Notes under the pieces: model-generated
The model's database searches: none
Seen by the model: the letters and a program-made list of their open reading frames with translations, nothing else
Told to the model about the DNA's origin: nothing
Made by a program: the position numbers and the translations under genes
Assembly (NCBI GenBank): GCA_007128495.1
Contig: SKXH01000040.1
Location: forward strand, 1 to 14,590
DNA length: 14,590 nucleotides
Direction: 5' to 3'
Source of the DNA: Bacteroidota bacterium
GTDB taxonomy: Bacteria; Bacteroidota; Ignavibacteria; T3Sed10-11
Shown here: positions 1 through 5,412 of the stretch, piece by piece
Numbering within the stretch: the first letter of the stretch is position 1
How the letters are laid out: every line of letters begins with the position of its first letter

Positions 1-443
1 GTTCCCGAATACTGTTTATACGGATGCAGCTCTCCGATGTAAACATATCCGTTTTCCGCAACCGACTTCGATGCCTGATGAAAAATATGATCCAGGTTTT
101 CTATATGCTCGAGAACGAGACTAAAGGTAACCAGATCATATTTTTTATTAATGAAACTCCAGGGTTGATTGATATCCGCCTGAATGAAATGCGCCCTGTC
201 CGTTGATATTTTCTTTTTGGCAATAGCCAGCATCTCTTCCGAAAAATCGACGCCGAGTACTTCCATTGCTTTTGATATCAGCCATTCTGTGTTTTTGCCT
301 GTCCCGCATCCGATCTCAAGACAACTGTTGAAATCAATCTGAGACAAAACTTCTCTCAGTGCATGCGCTTCGAGATCGCGTGTTTTGTTTTCGTTAGCGT
401 CGTATTGTTGTGCCCAGTTGTTGTATGATTGTTTTACGGTCAT
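1..443 (-). CDS. Class I SAM-dependent methyltransferase, 3' end outside window
   Basis: Reading the minus strand from the ATG at 443 gives 147 codons that stay open to the window edge, so the C-terminus is missing. The protein begins MTVKQSYNNWAQQYDANE, the usual lead-in of small Methyltransf_11/25-type enzymes. Motif I, LEIGCGTGKNT, lies at about residues 42-52. The acidic end of the next strand, VLGVDFSEEML, is at about 62-72, and the motif IV region, YDLVTFSLVLEHIEN, is at about 102-116. These bind S-adenosylmethionine; the methyl acceptor cannot be told from the sequence. No Shine-Dalgarno sequence precedes the ATG. The fold is secure, the substrate unknown. The downstream partner gene, if any, is outside the window. 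Confidence 0.88.
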   Translation of the reverse strand, partial: MTVKQSYNNWAQQYDANENKTRDLEAHALREVLSQIDFNSCLEIGCGTGKNTEWLISKAMEVLGVDFSEEMLAIAKKKISTDRAHFIQADINQPWSFINKKYDLVTFSLVLEHIENLDHIFHQASKSVAENGYVYIGELHPYKQYSG

Positions 444-477
444 AATACTTTTTAATAATAGGCAGTTAATGGTTATT

Positions 478-547
478 AGTTATTGGTTAATGGACTTTAC
501 TCTCGATGTTTTATTGACTATTAACAATTCACGATTAACCGATAACT
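478..547. repeat. Imperfect inverted repeat in intergenic gap
   Basis: The arms AGTTATTGGTTAAT (478-491) and ATTAACCGATAACT (534-547) pair at 13 of 14 positions, with a G-T wobble at the other, around a 42-bp spacer. The left arm sits in a run of related GTTAATGG/GTTATTAG words beginning near 464. The right arm touches the stop codon of the SRPBCC gene. It could act as a factor-independent transcription barrier or be a copy of an interspersed AT-rich repeat. There is no T-run typical of an intrinsic terminator. Confidence 0.5.
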
Positions 548-1107
548 TATTCCCCCGGTTCATTCTCAAGAAGCTCCTTAAAATTAACAAGTCCTGATGC
601 AAGGTCATTACCTATCGCCGCTTCAATATCCATAAATAAAAGCATCAGGTTCATCGGATATCGCATTCTGCTTTCGAATCCCCAGGTTACACTTGTTTGA
701 TTTTCCGAAAGAGAGTCTACAGCCATAAAAGAATTAGCCCGTGCTTCGAACGGTTCGATGAAACGAACCTCATACTCTATCCGTTCGCCTTCAACGATAC
801 GTACAATTTCCTGTTCTCCTTTACCGACATCTTCATTTCCTTCCCACGCCGATACAAACCCGACGGTTCCGTCGGTCCCCCTGAATTCCTGCTTCATATC
901 CGGATCCATCGTTGCCCACACACTGTAATTATCCTGATTTCTCAGGTACTTGATGTAATCGAAAACTTCATGCGCCGGTCGGTTGATGGTAATCTCCCGT
1001 TCGACCGAATAATCTTTCTTTACGAATAAAGCCGCAACCAGCGGAATCACGATGATGAGCGCTACGACGATTGCAACTATTTTTAACACCTTCTTTAGTG
1101 TTGCCAT
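547..1107 (-). CDS. SRPBCC family protein with N-terminal membrane anchor
   Basis: The 186-residue protein starts MATLKKVLKIV at the ATG at 1107. I prefer this to the in-frame ATG at 1140 because AAGGAG lies about 10 nt upstream and because the residues after it form a standard anchor: two lysines, then a hydrophobic helix at about 8-28. The rest is a polyketide-cyclase-2/SRPBCC helix-grip domain with the typical opening INRPAHEVFDYI and the late motif YPMNLMLLFMDIEAAIG, followed by GLVNFKELLE. Such proteins bind hydrophobic ligands; the ligand is unknown. The predicted location is membrane-attached with the domain on one face. It appears to be a single-gene unit, preceded by a 22-bp dyad at 1174-1195. 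Confidence 0.85.
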   Translation of the reverse strand: MATLKKVLKIVAIVVALIIVIPLVAALFVKKDYSVEREITINRPAHEVFDYIKYLRNQDNYSVWATMDPDMKQEFRGTDGTVGFVSAWEGNEDVGKGEQEIVRIVEGERIEYEVRFIEPFEARANSFMAVDSLSENQTSVTWGFESRMRYPMNLMLLFMDIEAAIGNDLASGLVNFKELLENEPGE

Positions 1108-1173
1108 GGTGAAGATGCTCCTTAATGAATATAATGGCATGATTGTCCGGTGTATATTTATATCAGGTAAACC

Positions 1174-1195
1174 GGAACAATATAGTAAATGTTCC
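1174..1195. promoter_or_regulatory. Candidate operator dyad upstream of SRPBCC gene
   Basis: GGAACA (1174-1179) and TGTTCC (1190-1195) form a perfect inverted repeat with a 10-bp AT-rich spacer. It lies 67-88 bp upstream of the preferred start at 1107. The half-site spacing suits a dimeric regulator. No regulator gene is adjacent, so the function is inferred from symmetry and position only. Confidence 0.3.
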
Positions 1196-1241
1196 CGGAA
1201 AATAGAATTTAATTTTTTACTTCAAACAACTCTGCCAGGAT

Positions 1242-1279
1242 AAAAAAACCCCGATTTTCTTGAAGATCACAAGAAAATC
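1242..1279 (-). terminator. Likely intrinsic terminator of the VOC operon (minus strand)
   Basis: GATTTTCTTG (1253-1262) and CAAGAAAATC (1270-1279) form a perfect 10-bp stem with a 7-nt loop. Read on the minus strand, the stem is followed by four G and then seven T (complement of 1242-1252). This resembles a rho-independent terminator for transcripts coming from the VOC gene that ends at 1463, although it is about 180 nt downstream and the stem is AT-rich. Confidence 0.5.
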
Positions 1280-1462
1280 TGATCCCGTGCCTTTGCCGGA
1301 TTCCTCCGCAACGCCGCACCCGGCGAATCCCTTATCTTCTGTACAGATATACTCTCCGGACAATAATAATACGCCCGCGAATTCCCGGGTCCCGACGGTC
1401 GTTTGCAGGAAGAGAGCGACCGGTATGCGGAGGCGCTGGTTTATGGGGAGATAGCGGTGGAG
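1280..1462. other. Unassigned, GC-richer intergenic stretch
   Basis: This is the rest of the largest gene-free gap (1108-1462). It is visibly richer in G and C than its AT-rich flanks, with runs such as CGCAACGCCGCACCCGGCG. In the VOC gene's own frame, the minus strand after the VOC stop stays open to about 1216 but has no good start or recognisable motif. The plus-strand frames also give no family I recognise. It may be decayed coding sequence or part of a long 3' untranslated region. Confidence 0.3.
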
Positions 1463-1864
1463 TTATGTATTCTTACGCATATTTTCCCAGATACCCATTA
1501 CGTTTCCCTCCGTATCTTTGAAATAGGCATAGTATCCCATATCGGGAACCTCGCCTTTCGGAACGATTACTTTTCCTCCCGCCGCTTCTATCTTTTTAAC
1601 ATATTCATCGATAGAAGGCACCCCAATTGTAATGACCGGATTATTAAGATCATTATCCCGCTTAAACATTCCGCCGTTGATTGCTCCTTTTTCTTTGTTC
1701 ATATAATTTTCGTCTACGGGAGTTGTAATTGCAAATGTATATACATCATCCTGGAAGGGCATTTCCTCCAAGCTCCACTCAAAAACTGAGGAGTAAAATT
1801 TCTTTGCCCGCTCTCTTTCATCGACGGGAATCTCAAAATGAACCACCGGTTTCATGTTACTCAT
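1463..1864 (-). CDS. VOC family protein (glyoxalase/bleomycin-resistance fold)
   Basis: This is a 133-residue single VOC module, the standard length for the family. It opens with MKPVVHFEIPVDE, the first strand carrying a candidate metal-ligand His at residue 9. RAKKFYSSVFEW follows, and it closes with YFKDTEGNVMGIWEN, with a candidate ligand Glu at about 127. The two half-modules are separated near residue 65, where GAINGGMF marks the mid-domain. The closest type is the small VOC proteins often annotated as glyoxalases; the substrate is unknown. The ATG at 1864 has AAGGAG seven nucleotides upstream. It is the last gene of the DUF1697-GNAT-VOC run, 37 bp after the acetyltransferase gene, with a likely terminator at 1242-1279. 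Confidence 0.88.
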   Translation of the reverse strand: MSNMKPVVHFEIPVDERERAKKFYSSVFEWSLEEMPFQDDVYTFAITTPVDENYMNKEKGAINGGMFKRDNDLNNPVITIGVPSIDEYVKKIEAAGGKVIVPKGEVPDMGYYAYFKDTEGNVMGIWENMRKNT

Positions 1865-1901
1865 TGTTATGTCTCCTTATGTATTAATGGTTATTATTGT
1901 T

Positions 1902-2444
1902 CTACAACTGTTGTTCATATTTATTCCGCTCGAACCAATCGTTGCGATCCAACCGGTATATATGACAATCGTCTTCGCCGAATAGGCGTCGTTCGACAAA
2001 ATGAAAGCCCAGCCGTTCATAAAAACGATGCGAGCGTTTATTGTTTGTAAGCGGGTCTACAAGTACGGCAGATACATCCAGAACTGCAAAGCACCGGTCG
2101 ATTGCCAGCTTCATAATGTGCGTTCCGTAACCTTTTCCGAGAAATTCTTCTTCTCCGATCCATATATCAATCGCACGCAGTCCGTCCGGTACATCTCCCC
2201 AATACCGGCTGTCTTCACGCGCCGGATCAATTATCTGTACAAAACCGATCGGTTTACCGTTCATTTCCGCAATCAACTGTGCCCGCCAGTCGGGGGATCG
2301 TTTGAGTTCCGTTTCCCATTCCCAGTCGTCGTTCGGGTTGGCTGCAAGAATGTGCGGTTTTGTATCCCAGTATCGCAGGAGGTTCAAATCGGCTATTGTA
2401 GCATTACGTAGTTTCAATTCAGATAAATTGATCCTTTCTTCCAT
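1902..2444 (-). CDS. GNAT family N-acetyltransferase, AAC(6')-like
   Basis: The 180-residue protein has the acetyl-CoA site EEEFLGKGYGTHIMKLAI at about residues 98-115. It has the Acetyltransf_8 landmarks AIDIWIGEEEFLG, VLVDPLTNNKRSHRFYERLGF and a final CHIYRLDRNDW. This arrangement is the one seen in aminoglycoside 6'-N-acetyltransferase-like and related siderophore or lysine acetyltransferase proteins. Most chromosomal members have no proven drug activity, so a resistance role should not be assumed. The ATG is 4 nt after the stop of the DUF1697 gene, and its ribosome binding site (AAGGAAAA) lies inside the end of that gene, indicating coupled translation. It ends with TAG. Confidence 0.87.
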   Translation of the reverse strand: MEERINLSELKLRNATIADLNLLRYWDTKPHILAANPNDDWEWETELKRSPDWRAQLIAEMNGKPIGFVQIIDPAREDSRYWGDVPDGLRAIDIWIGEEEFLGKGYGTHIMKLAIDRCFAVLDVSAVLVDPLTNNKRSHRFYERLGFHFVERRLFGEDDCHIYRLDRNDWFERNKYEQQL

Positions 2445-2448
2445 CCCG

Positions 2449-2982
2449 TTATTTTTCCTTACTCATCTCAATTAACTTCCTCATCGTATTCAGATTACGT
2501 GTCGTTGCGGAAACACCCAGCTTTTTCTCTATACTGTTATTATCCAGTTTCGAGCGTGTGTAATTCCCAGGTATATAGACATATGCCACGTTGTTATCAA
2601 AAAAAATTTCTTCGGGAGAATAATCCTGTGATAAAAACTCTTTCACTTTCTGTACGGACGGTTTCATTGCAAACATTGTATAGAAAACTCTGGACATATC
2701 ATCGTTCTTTAACGGATTCCCATCGAGTATCTTCTGCAATTGCGAACCCGTTTTAACAATGACGACAAGATCGGGACCGATATGTTTTTTGATCAGATCA
2801 TGTACCTGTTGACCTAATTTTGAAGCTGACAGGTTGCTGCGAAGAATGACGTTACCGCTCGCAATATATGTGCGAACGTTTTCAAATCCGGCATCGGTGA
2901 GTATCTGGCGGAGTTGTGCCATGGGTACTTTGTTCTTGCCCACAGGCATTACACCGCGGAGGAGGACGATGAAGGTTTTCAT
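2449..2982 (-). CDS. DUF1697 domain-containing protein
   Basis: The 177-residue protein matches DUF1697 over its full length. The N-terminus MKTFIVLLRGVMPVGKNKVP corresponds to the usual LLRGINVGGKNK opening. TYIASGNVI lies at about 38-46, and TTRNLNTMRKL at about 160-170 is the family's C-terminal signature. It is a small cytoplasmic protein with no signal peptide or membrane segment. The biochemical role of the family is not established. It is the first gene of a tight three-gene operon with the GNAT and VOC genes. No Shine-Dalgarno sequence precedes the ATG. An upstream in-frame start was not found. Confidence 0.85.
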   Translation of the reverse strand: MKTFIVLLRGVMPVGKNKVPMAQLRQILTDAGFENVRTYIASGNVILRSNLSASKLGQQVHDLIKKHIGPDLVVIVKTGSQLQKILDGNPLKNDDMSRVFYTMFAMKPSVQKVKEFLSQDYSPEEIFFDNNVAYVYIPGNYTRSKLDNNSIEKKLGVSATTRNLNTMRKLIEMSKEK

Positions 2983-3062
2983 GGAAATTTGGTTGCTTAT
3001 TGAGCGATTAAACGGTAGATATCTATTACTGCTATACGTTGTTTTCTTGGCCAGGTTTCATT

Positions 3063-3218
3063 TTACTTTTTCCCGGCCCTCATCTTTGTCACTTTGTACA
3101 CTTCCCCGTTTTTGTCGTAGGTCGTCCATTCTCCCACCTGTTCACCATTCTTAAAGTGACCGGAGCGCAGTTTCGTGCCGTCTTTGTGGTATTTTGTGTA
3201 TGGTTTGGGTTTTGGCAT
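3063..3218 (-). CDS. Short MORN-repeat protein (YwqK-type, shortened)
   Basis: This small gene of 51 codons begins at the ATG at 3218 with GAGGA a few nucleotides upstream and ends at TAA (3063-3065). The product begins MPKPKPYTKYHKDGTKLRSG, followed by HFKNGEQVGEW and TTYDKNGEVYKVTKM, a clear MORN-variant unit (GxFxNGxxxGxW). Proteins of this kind are often annotated as toxin-antitoxin system YwqK family antitoxins, but the function is unproven. As I recall the family, the lead-in MPKPxPYxxYHKDG is normally followed by one more repeat unit before KDGTKxRSG. Here the two KDG sites are merged, as if one repeat was lost by recombination. It is divergent from the antitoxin gene at 3388. Confidence 0.75.
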   Translation of the reverse strand: MPKPKPYTKYHKDGTKLRSGHFKNGEQVGEWTTYDKNGEVYKVTKMRAGKK

Positions 3219-3263
3219 GGTTCCTCACGCATTGGTGAATGATTTATTTTCTAACTAATCATT

Positions 3264-3293
3264 TTGACATCAAATTATTTTGTCTTTATGTCA
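3264..3293 (+). promoter_or_regulatory. Candidate promoter overlapped by a palindromic operator
   Basis: TTGACA (3264-3269) is a perfect -35 hexamer, 17 bp before TATGTC (3287-3292), a weak -10. Overlapping it, TGACAT (3265-3270) and ATGTCA (3288-3293) are perfect inverted arms 17 bp apart. Toxin-antitoxin promoters are commonly autoregulated through such dyads, and the HigA-like gene lies just downstream. Both readings rest on motif matching only. Confidence 0.35.
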
Positions 3294-3387
3294 TTAACTT
3301 AGAAGACTTGAAGCATTTCATCTGCGAACGAATTATCCGGCATTTTTACATCCCGGTGCAATCCTGCGGGAAGATATTTTAAAAGAA

Positions 3388-3612
3388 ATGGATATATCTA
3401 TTTCTAAAGCTGCTGAAAGATTACAGGTCAGCCGCTCACAACTCTCTGCCATAGTAAATGAAACCACTGGAATAAGTGCTGAAATGACAGTTCGTTTGGA
3501 AAAGGGTTTTGGTATCGATGCACAGTTCTGGCTTGATCTTCAATCGAAATATGATTTGTGGCTAATTAAAAATAGTAAGAAGATACCCCGAATACGCCGT
3601 ATAGCCACTTAA
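3388..3612 (+). CDS. Orphan HigA/VapI-family antitoxin (XRE HTH), start damaged or unusual
   Basis: The first usable start, ATG at 3388, gives 74 residues with a helix-turn-helix: SKAAERLQVSRSQLSAIVNE, then GISAEMTVRLEKGFG and FWLDLQSKYDLW, the hallmark of HigA-type antitoxins. However, the same frame is open upstream to 3298 and encodes HPGAILREDILKE immediately before this Met. HPGEILRE is the conserved start of HigA proteins, and there is no ATG, GTG or TTG in that upstream part. So the original start has been lost, or a rare start codon such as CTG at 3322 is used. The 74-residue form would lack the first helix. No HigB/RelE-type toxin gene was found on either side. It may be a pseudogene. 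Confidence 0.68.
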   Translation: MDISISKAAERLQVSRSQLSAIVNETTGISAEMTVRLEKGFGIDAQFWLDLQSKYDLWLIKNSKKIPRIRRIAT

Positions 3613-3671
3613 AGCTGTCAGCGAGTTGTAAATATATTTGATTTTATTTATTACAGTGATATAATACCCCC

Positions 3672-4136
3672 CTACTTCTCCGTCAGTTCTTTCAATCGTT
3701 GAAGCGCTCTCGGCCATGTATTCCGGAACATCTCTTCATATTCATCGTTTGAATCCATGTCCACCAAAACTTCCGTAATACCGTCCTTTTCATTGAAGGT
3801 ATAGTTTTCGAGTGCACCGGTCCAGGTTTTTACCGCTTCACTCGTGGTATCTTCCACCCCATCATGGATGAAGCCAACGTGCTCGATAGATATGAACTCA
3901 TACTGTTTGCTTACCTTTATCCGGCTTACCATGCCGCCCATTTTGCCGTTCTGATCGGGACCGAGGAATTGGATTTTGCTTCCCTTATTCCAGTCGCCGA
4001 CATAATGAGAGCCCGGTGTGAACACCTCCGTCCATTGCCGGTATGTATCCTGATCGAGCATCGTGTACCAGACCTTTTCTTTCGGTGCGTTGATTGCGAT
4101 AGAAAAATGCAGTTTTTTCATTTCTGTATGCTTCAT
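3672..4136 (-). CDS. SRPBCC domain protein (AHSA1-like)
   Basis: This 154-residue cytoplasmic protein of the AHSA1/SRPBCC group has the typical opening MKKLHFSIAINAPKEKVWYTMLDQDTY, TEVFTPGSHYVGDW in the first third, and the C-terminal helix FRNTWPRALQRLKEL. The cavity of this fold binds small hydrophobic ligands; the specific role is unknown. Its ATG at 4136 overlaps the TAA of the upstream VOC fragment (TAATG), so translation was probably coupled, which explains the missing Shine-Dalgarno site. Met6 (4121) is an alternative start that matches the usual family N-terminus better. It ends with TAG. It is the last gene of the operon with the transporter and acyl-CoA synthetase genes, converging on the antitoxin gene. 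Confidence 0.85.
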   Translation of the reverse strand: MKHTEMKKLHFSIAINAPKEKVWYTMLDQDTYRQWTEVFTPGSHYVGDWNKGSKIQFLGPDQNGKMGGMVSRIKVSKQYEFISIEHVGFIHDGVEDTTSEAVKTWTGALENYTFNEKDGITEVLVDMDSNDEYEEMFRNTWPRALQRLKELTEK

Positions 4137-4330
4137 TATGGTTTATTGTTGTACGCTTTCATCGCCGTAAATGATTGTCCCGCAATTTCGAATTCCATGG
4201 TCATCACGGTTCCCTCGGGCATGCCGTGCATTTCATATCCTTCTTTTCTGTAGCGCGTAACATTTTTGATCGAGGTGTTATTTTCACCGGAGGCGGAAAA
4301 GACCGATGTGTAAAAATTTATATAGTGTAC
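4136..4330 (-). pseudogene. Fragment of a PhnB-type VOC protein
   Basis: Between the transporter gene and the SRPBCC gene, one minus-strand frame reads NFYTSVFSASGENNTSIKNV, then TRYRKEGYEMHGMPEGTV, then MTMEFEIAGQSFTAMKAYNN. This follows the first half of PhnB/3-demethylubiquinone-methyltransferase-like VOC proteins (NFYtsiFkns.i..vtRYg, PeGsVMTveFel.GQeFtALNGG). The frame is closed by a stop at 4331-4333 just upstream, so the expected N-terminus and start codon are absent, and the sequence ends where family members continue for about 80 residues. It is therefore a remnant missing both ends. PhnB-like and SRPBCC genes are often neighbours, so this was probably a functional operon member. Confidence 0.72.
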
Positions 4331-4340
4331 TTAAAATGTA

Positions 4341-5408
4341 TTATACTTTCTCTACTTCTCTTATTTGACTGGGCGAAGAACCCTGACTCGGATCGTGAGC
4401 GATGCGTTTGGGTAAAAATCCTGCAGGGTAATGCGTTACATAGTTATCTCCGAAAAGCCGGTTGTGGATGACCGTATTGCGGTGTACTTCGTAGTCGAAC
4501 CTTCCTTTCTTCCGAAAATAAAGCGTAATAAATGAAGATGTTATAACGATGAACGTCGAATATAAAATTGCGAGCCATATCATCTGACTTTGAATCGGAT
4601 CGGTGAAGCTGAGAAGGATGACCGCGAAGGCGAGCGGGCCGTTCTGTATACCGGTCTCGAGGGATATGGCGCGCTGAAAGATTGGCGGTACGCCCCAGAG
4701 TCGTGAGAACCAATATCCGAATAGAAAACCGATAAGTCCGACACATATCGCGCCGATATAAACAGTAATTGGCGTTTGCAGAAACAATCCGCCATGGCGT
4801 ACGAAAGCGGTGCCGATTAGGTAGAGAATAACGATGATCGCCATAAACCCGGCAGTGTCTTCGGCCGTCTTGGCCCAGTCGGGCCAGTTCCTGCGAATAA
4901 ACATTCCGATAGCGACGGGGATAAGAACCAGAAGCAGTGAGGATATAATATTTATGGTGGGAATGACGAACTCCCCTTCAACACCTTCGGCCCGCATTGC
5001 TTCACTTATTTGCTGGGTAAAACCGGAAGCATACAGTTCAAGTAAAATAGGCATCATTAAGAGTGCCATAATGGTTGACGCGGTTGTCATTGAAATACTG
5101 AGCGCGACGGAACCACGCGCAAAATATGCAAACATATTCGATGTCGTACCGCCGGGAAGACAGCCGATCAAAATTAACGCAATTGCGAAGGCGGGATGAA
5201 AATTCAATACAATTGCAAGGGTAAACGCAACAAGCGGCATCAGGCCGAACTGCGACATAAAACCTATTAGCACACCGCGCGGTCGGCGTCCGACCGCACG
5301 AAAATCACCGACGGTAAGACTTGCGCCCATCCCCAGCATGATGATGAAGATCATCAGTGCAAGGAGTGCCTGGTCACTTGGATAGAGAAGTTGGGTATCG
5401 AATTCCAT
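4341..5408 (-). CDS. Bile acid:sodium symporter (BASS) family transporter
   Basis: The 355-residue integral membrane protein has about nine or ten hydrophobic segments over residues 12-295. BASS landmarks are present: the early FIIMLGMGASL with a following RRPRGVLIGF, the first crossover CLPGGTTSNMFAYFARG (83-99), and the second motif SLETGIQNGPLA (249-260). In that second motif Glu251 and Gln255 correspond to sodium-site residues of bacterial ASBT homologues. The family takes up organic anions such as bile-acid-like molecules, pantothenate or 2-oxoacids with Na+; the substrate here is not known. A hydrophilic C-terminal tail of about 55 residues is longer than usual. The ATG is 4 nt after the acyl-CoA synthetase stop, a clear operon link. 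Confidence 0.88.
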   Translation of the reverse strand: MEFDTQLLYPSDQALLALMIFIIMLGMGASLTVGDFRAVGRRPRGVLIGFMSQFGLMPLVAFTLAIVLNFHPAFAIALILIGCLPGGTTSNMFAYFARGSVALSISMTTASTIMALLMMPILLELYASGFTQQISEAMRAEGVEGEFVIPTINIISSLLLVLIPVAIGMFIRRNWPDWAKTAEDTAGFMAIIVILYLIGTAFVRHGGLFLQTPITVYIGAICVGLIGFLFGYWFSRLWGVPPIFQRAISLETGIQNGPLAFAVILLSFTDPIQSQMIWLAILYSTFIVITSSFITLYFRKKGRFDYEVHRNTVIHNRLFGDNYVTHYPAGFLPKRIAHDPSQGSSPSQIREVEKV

Positions 5409-5412
5409 AGTA

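Noticed and set aside
444..3400. Integron attC sites between the small accessory genes
   Set aside because: No paired GTTRRRY/RYYYAAC core sites in the right arrangement were found. The inverted repeat at 478-547 does not have the attC layout.
4444..4795. Extra minus-strand frames within the transporter gene
   Set aside because: They overlap the BASS coding frame and lack membrane or domain features.
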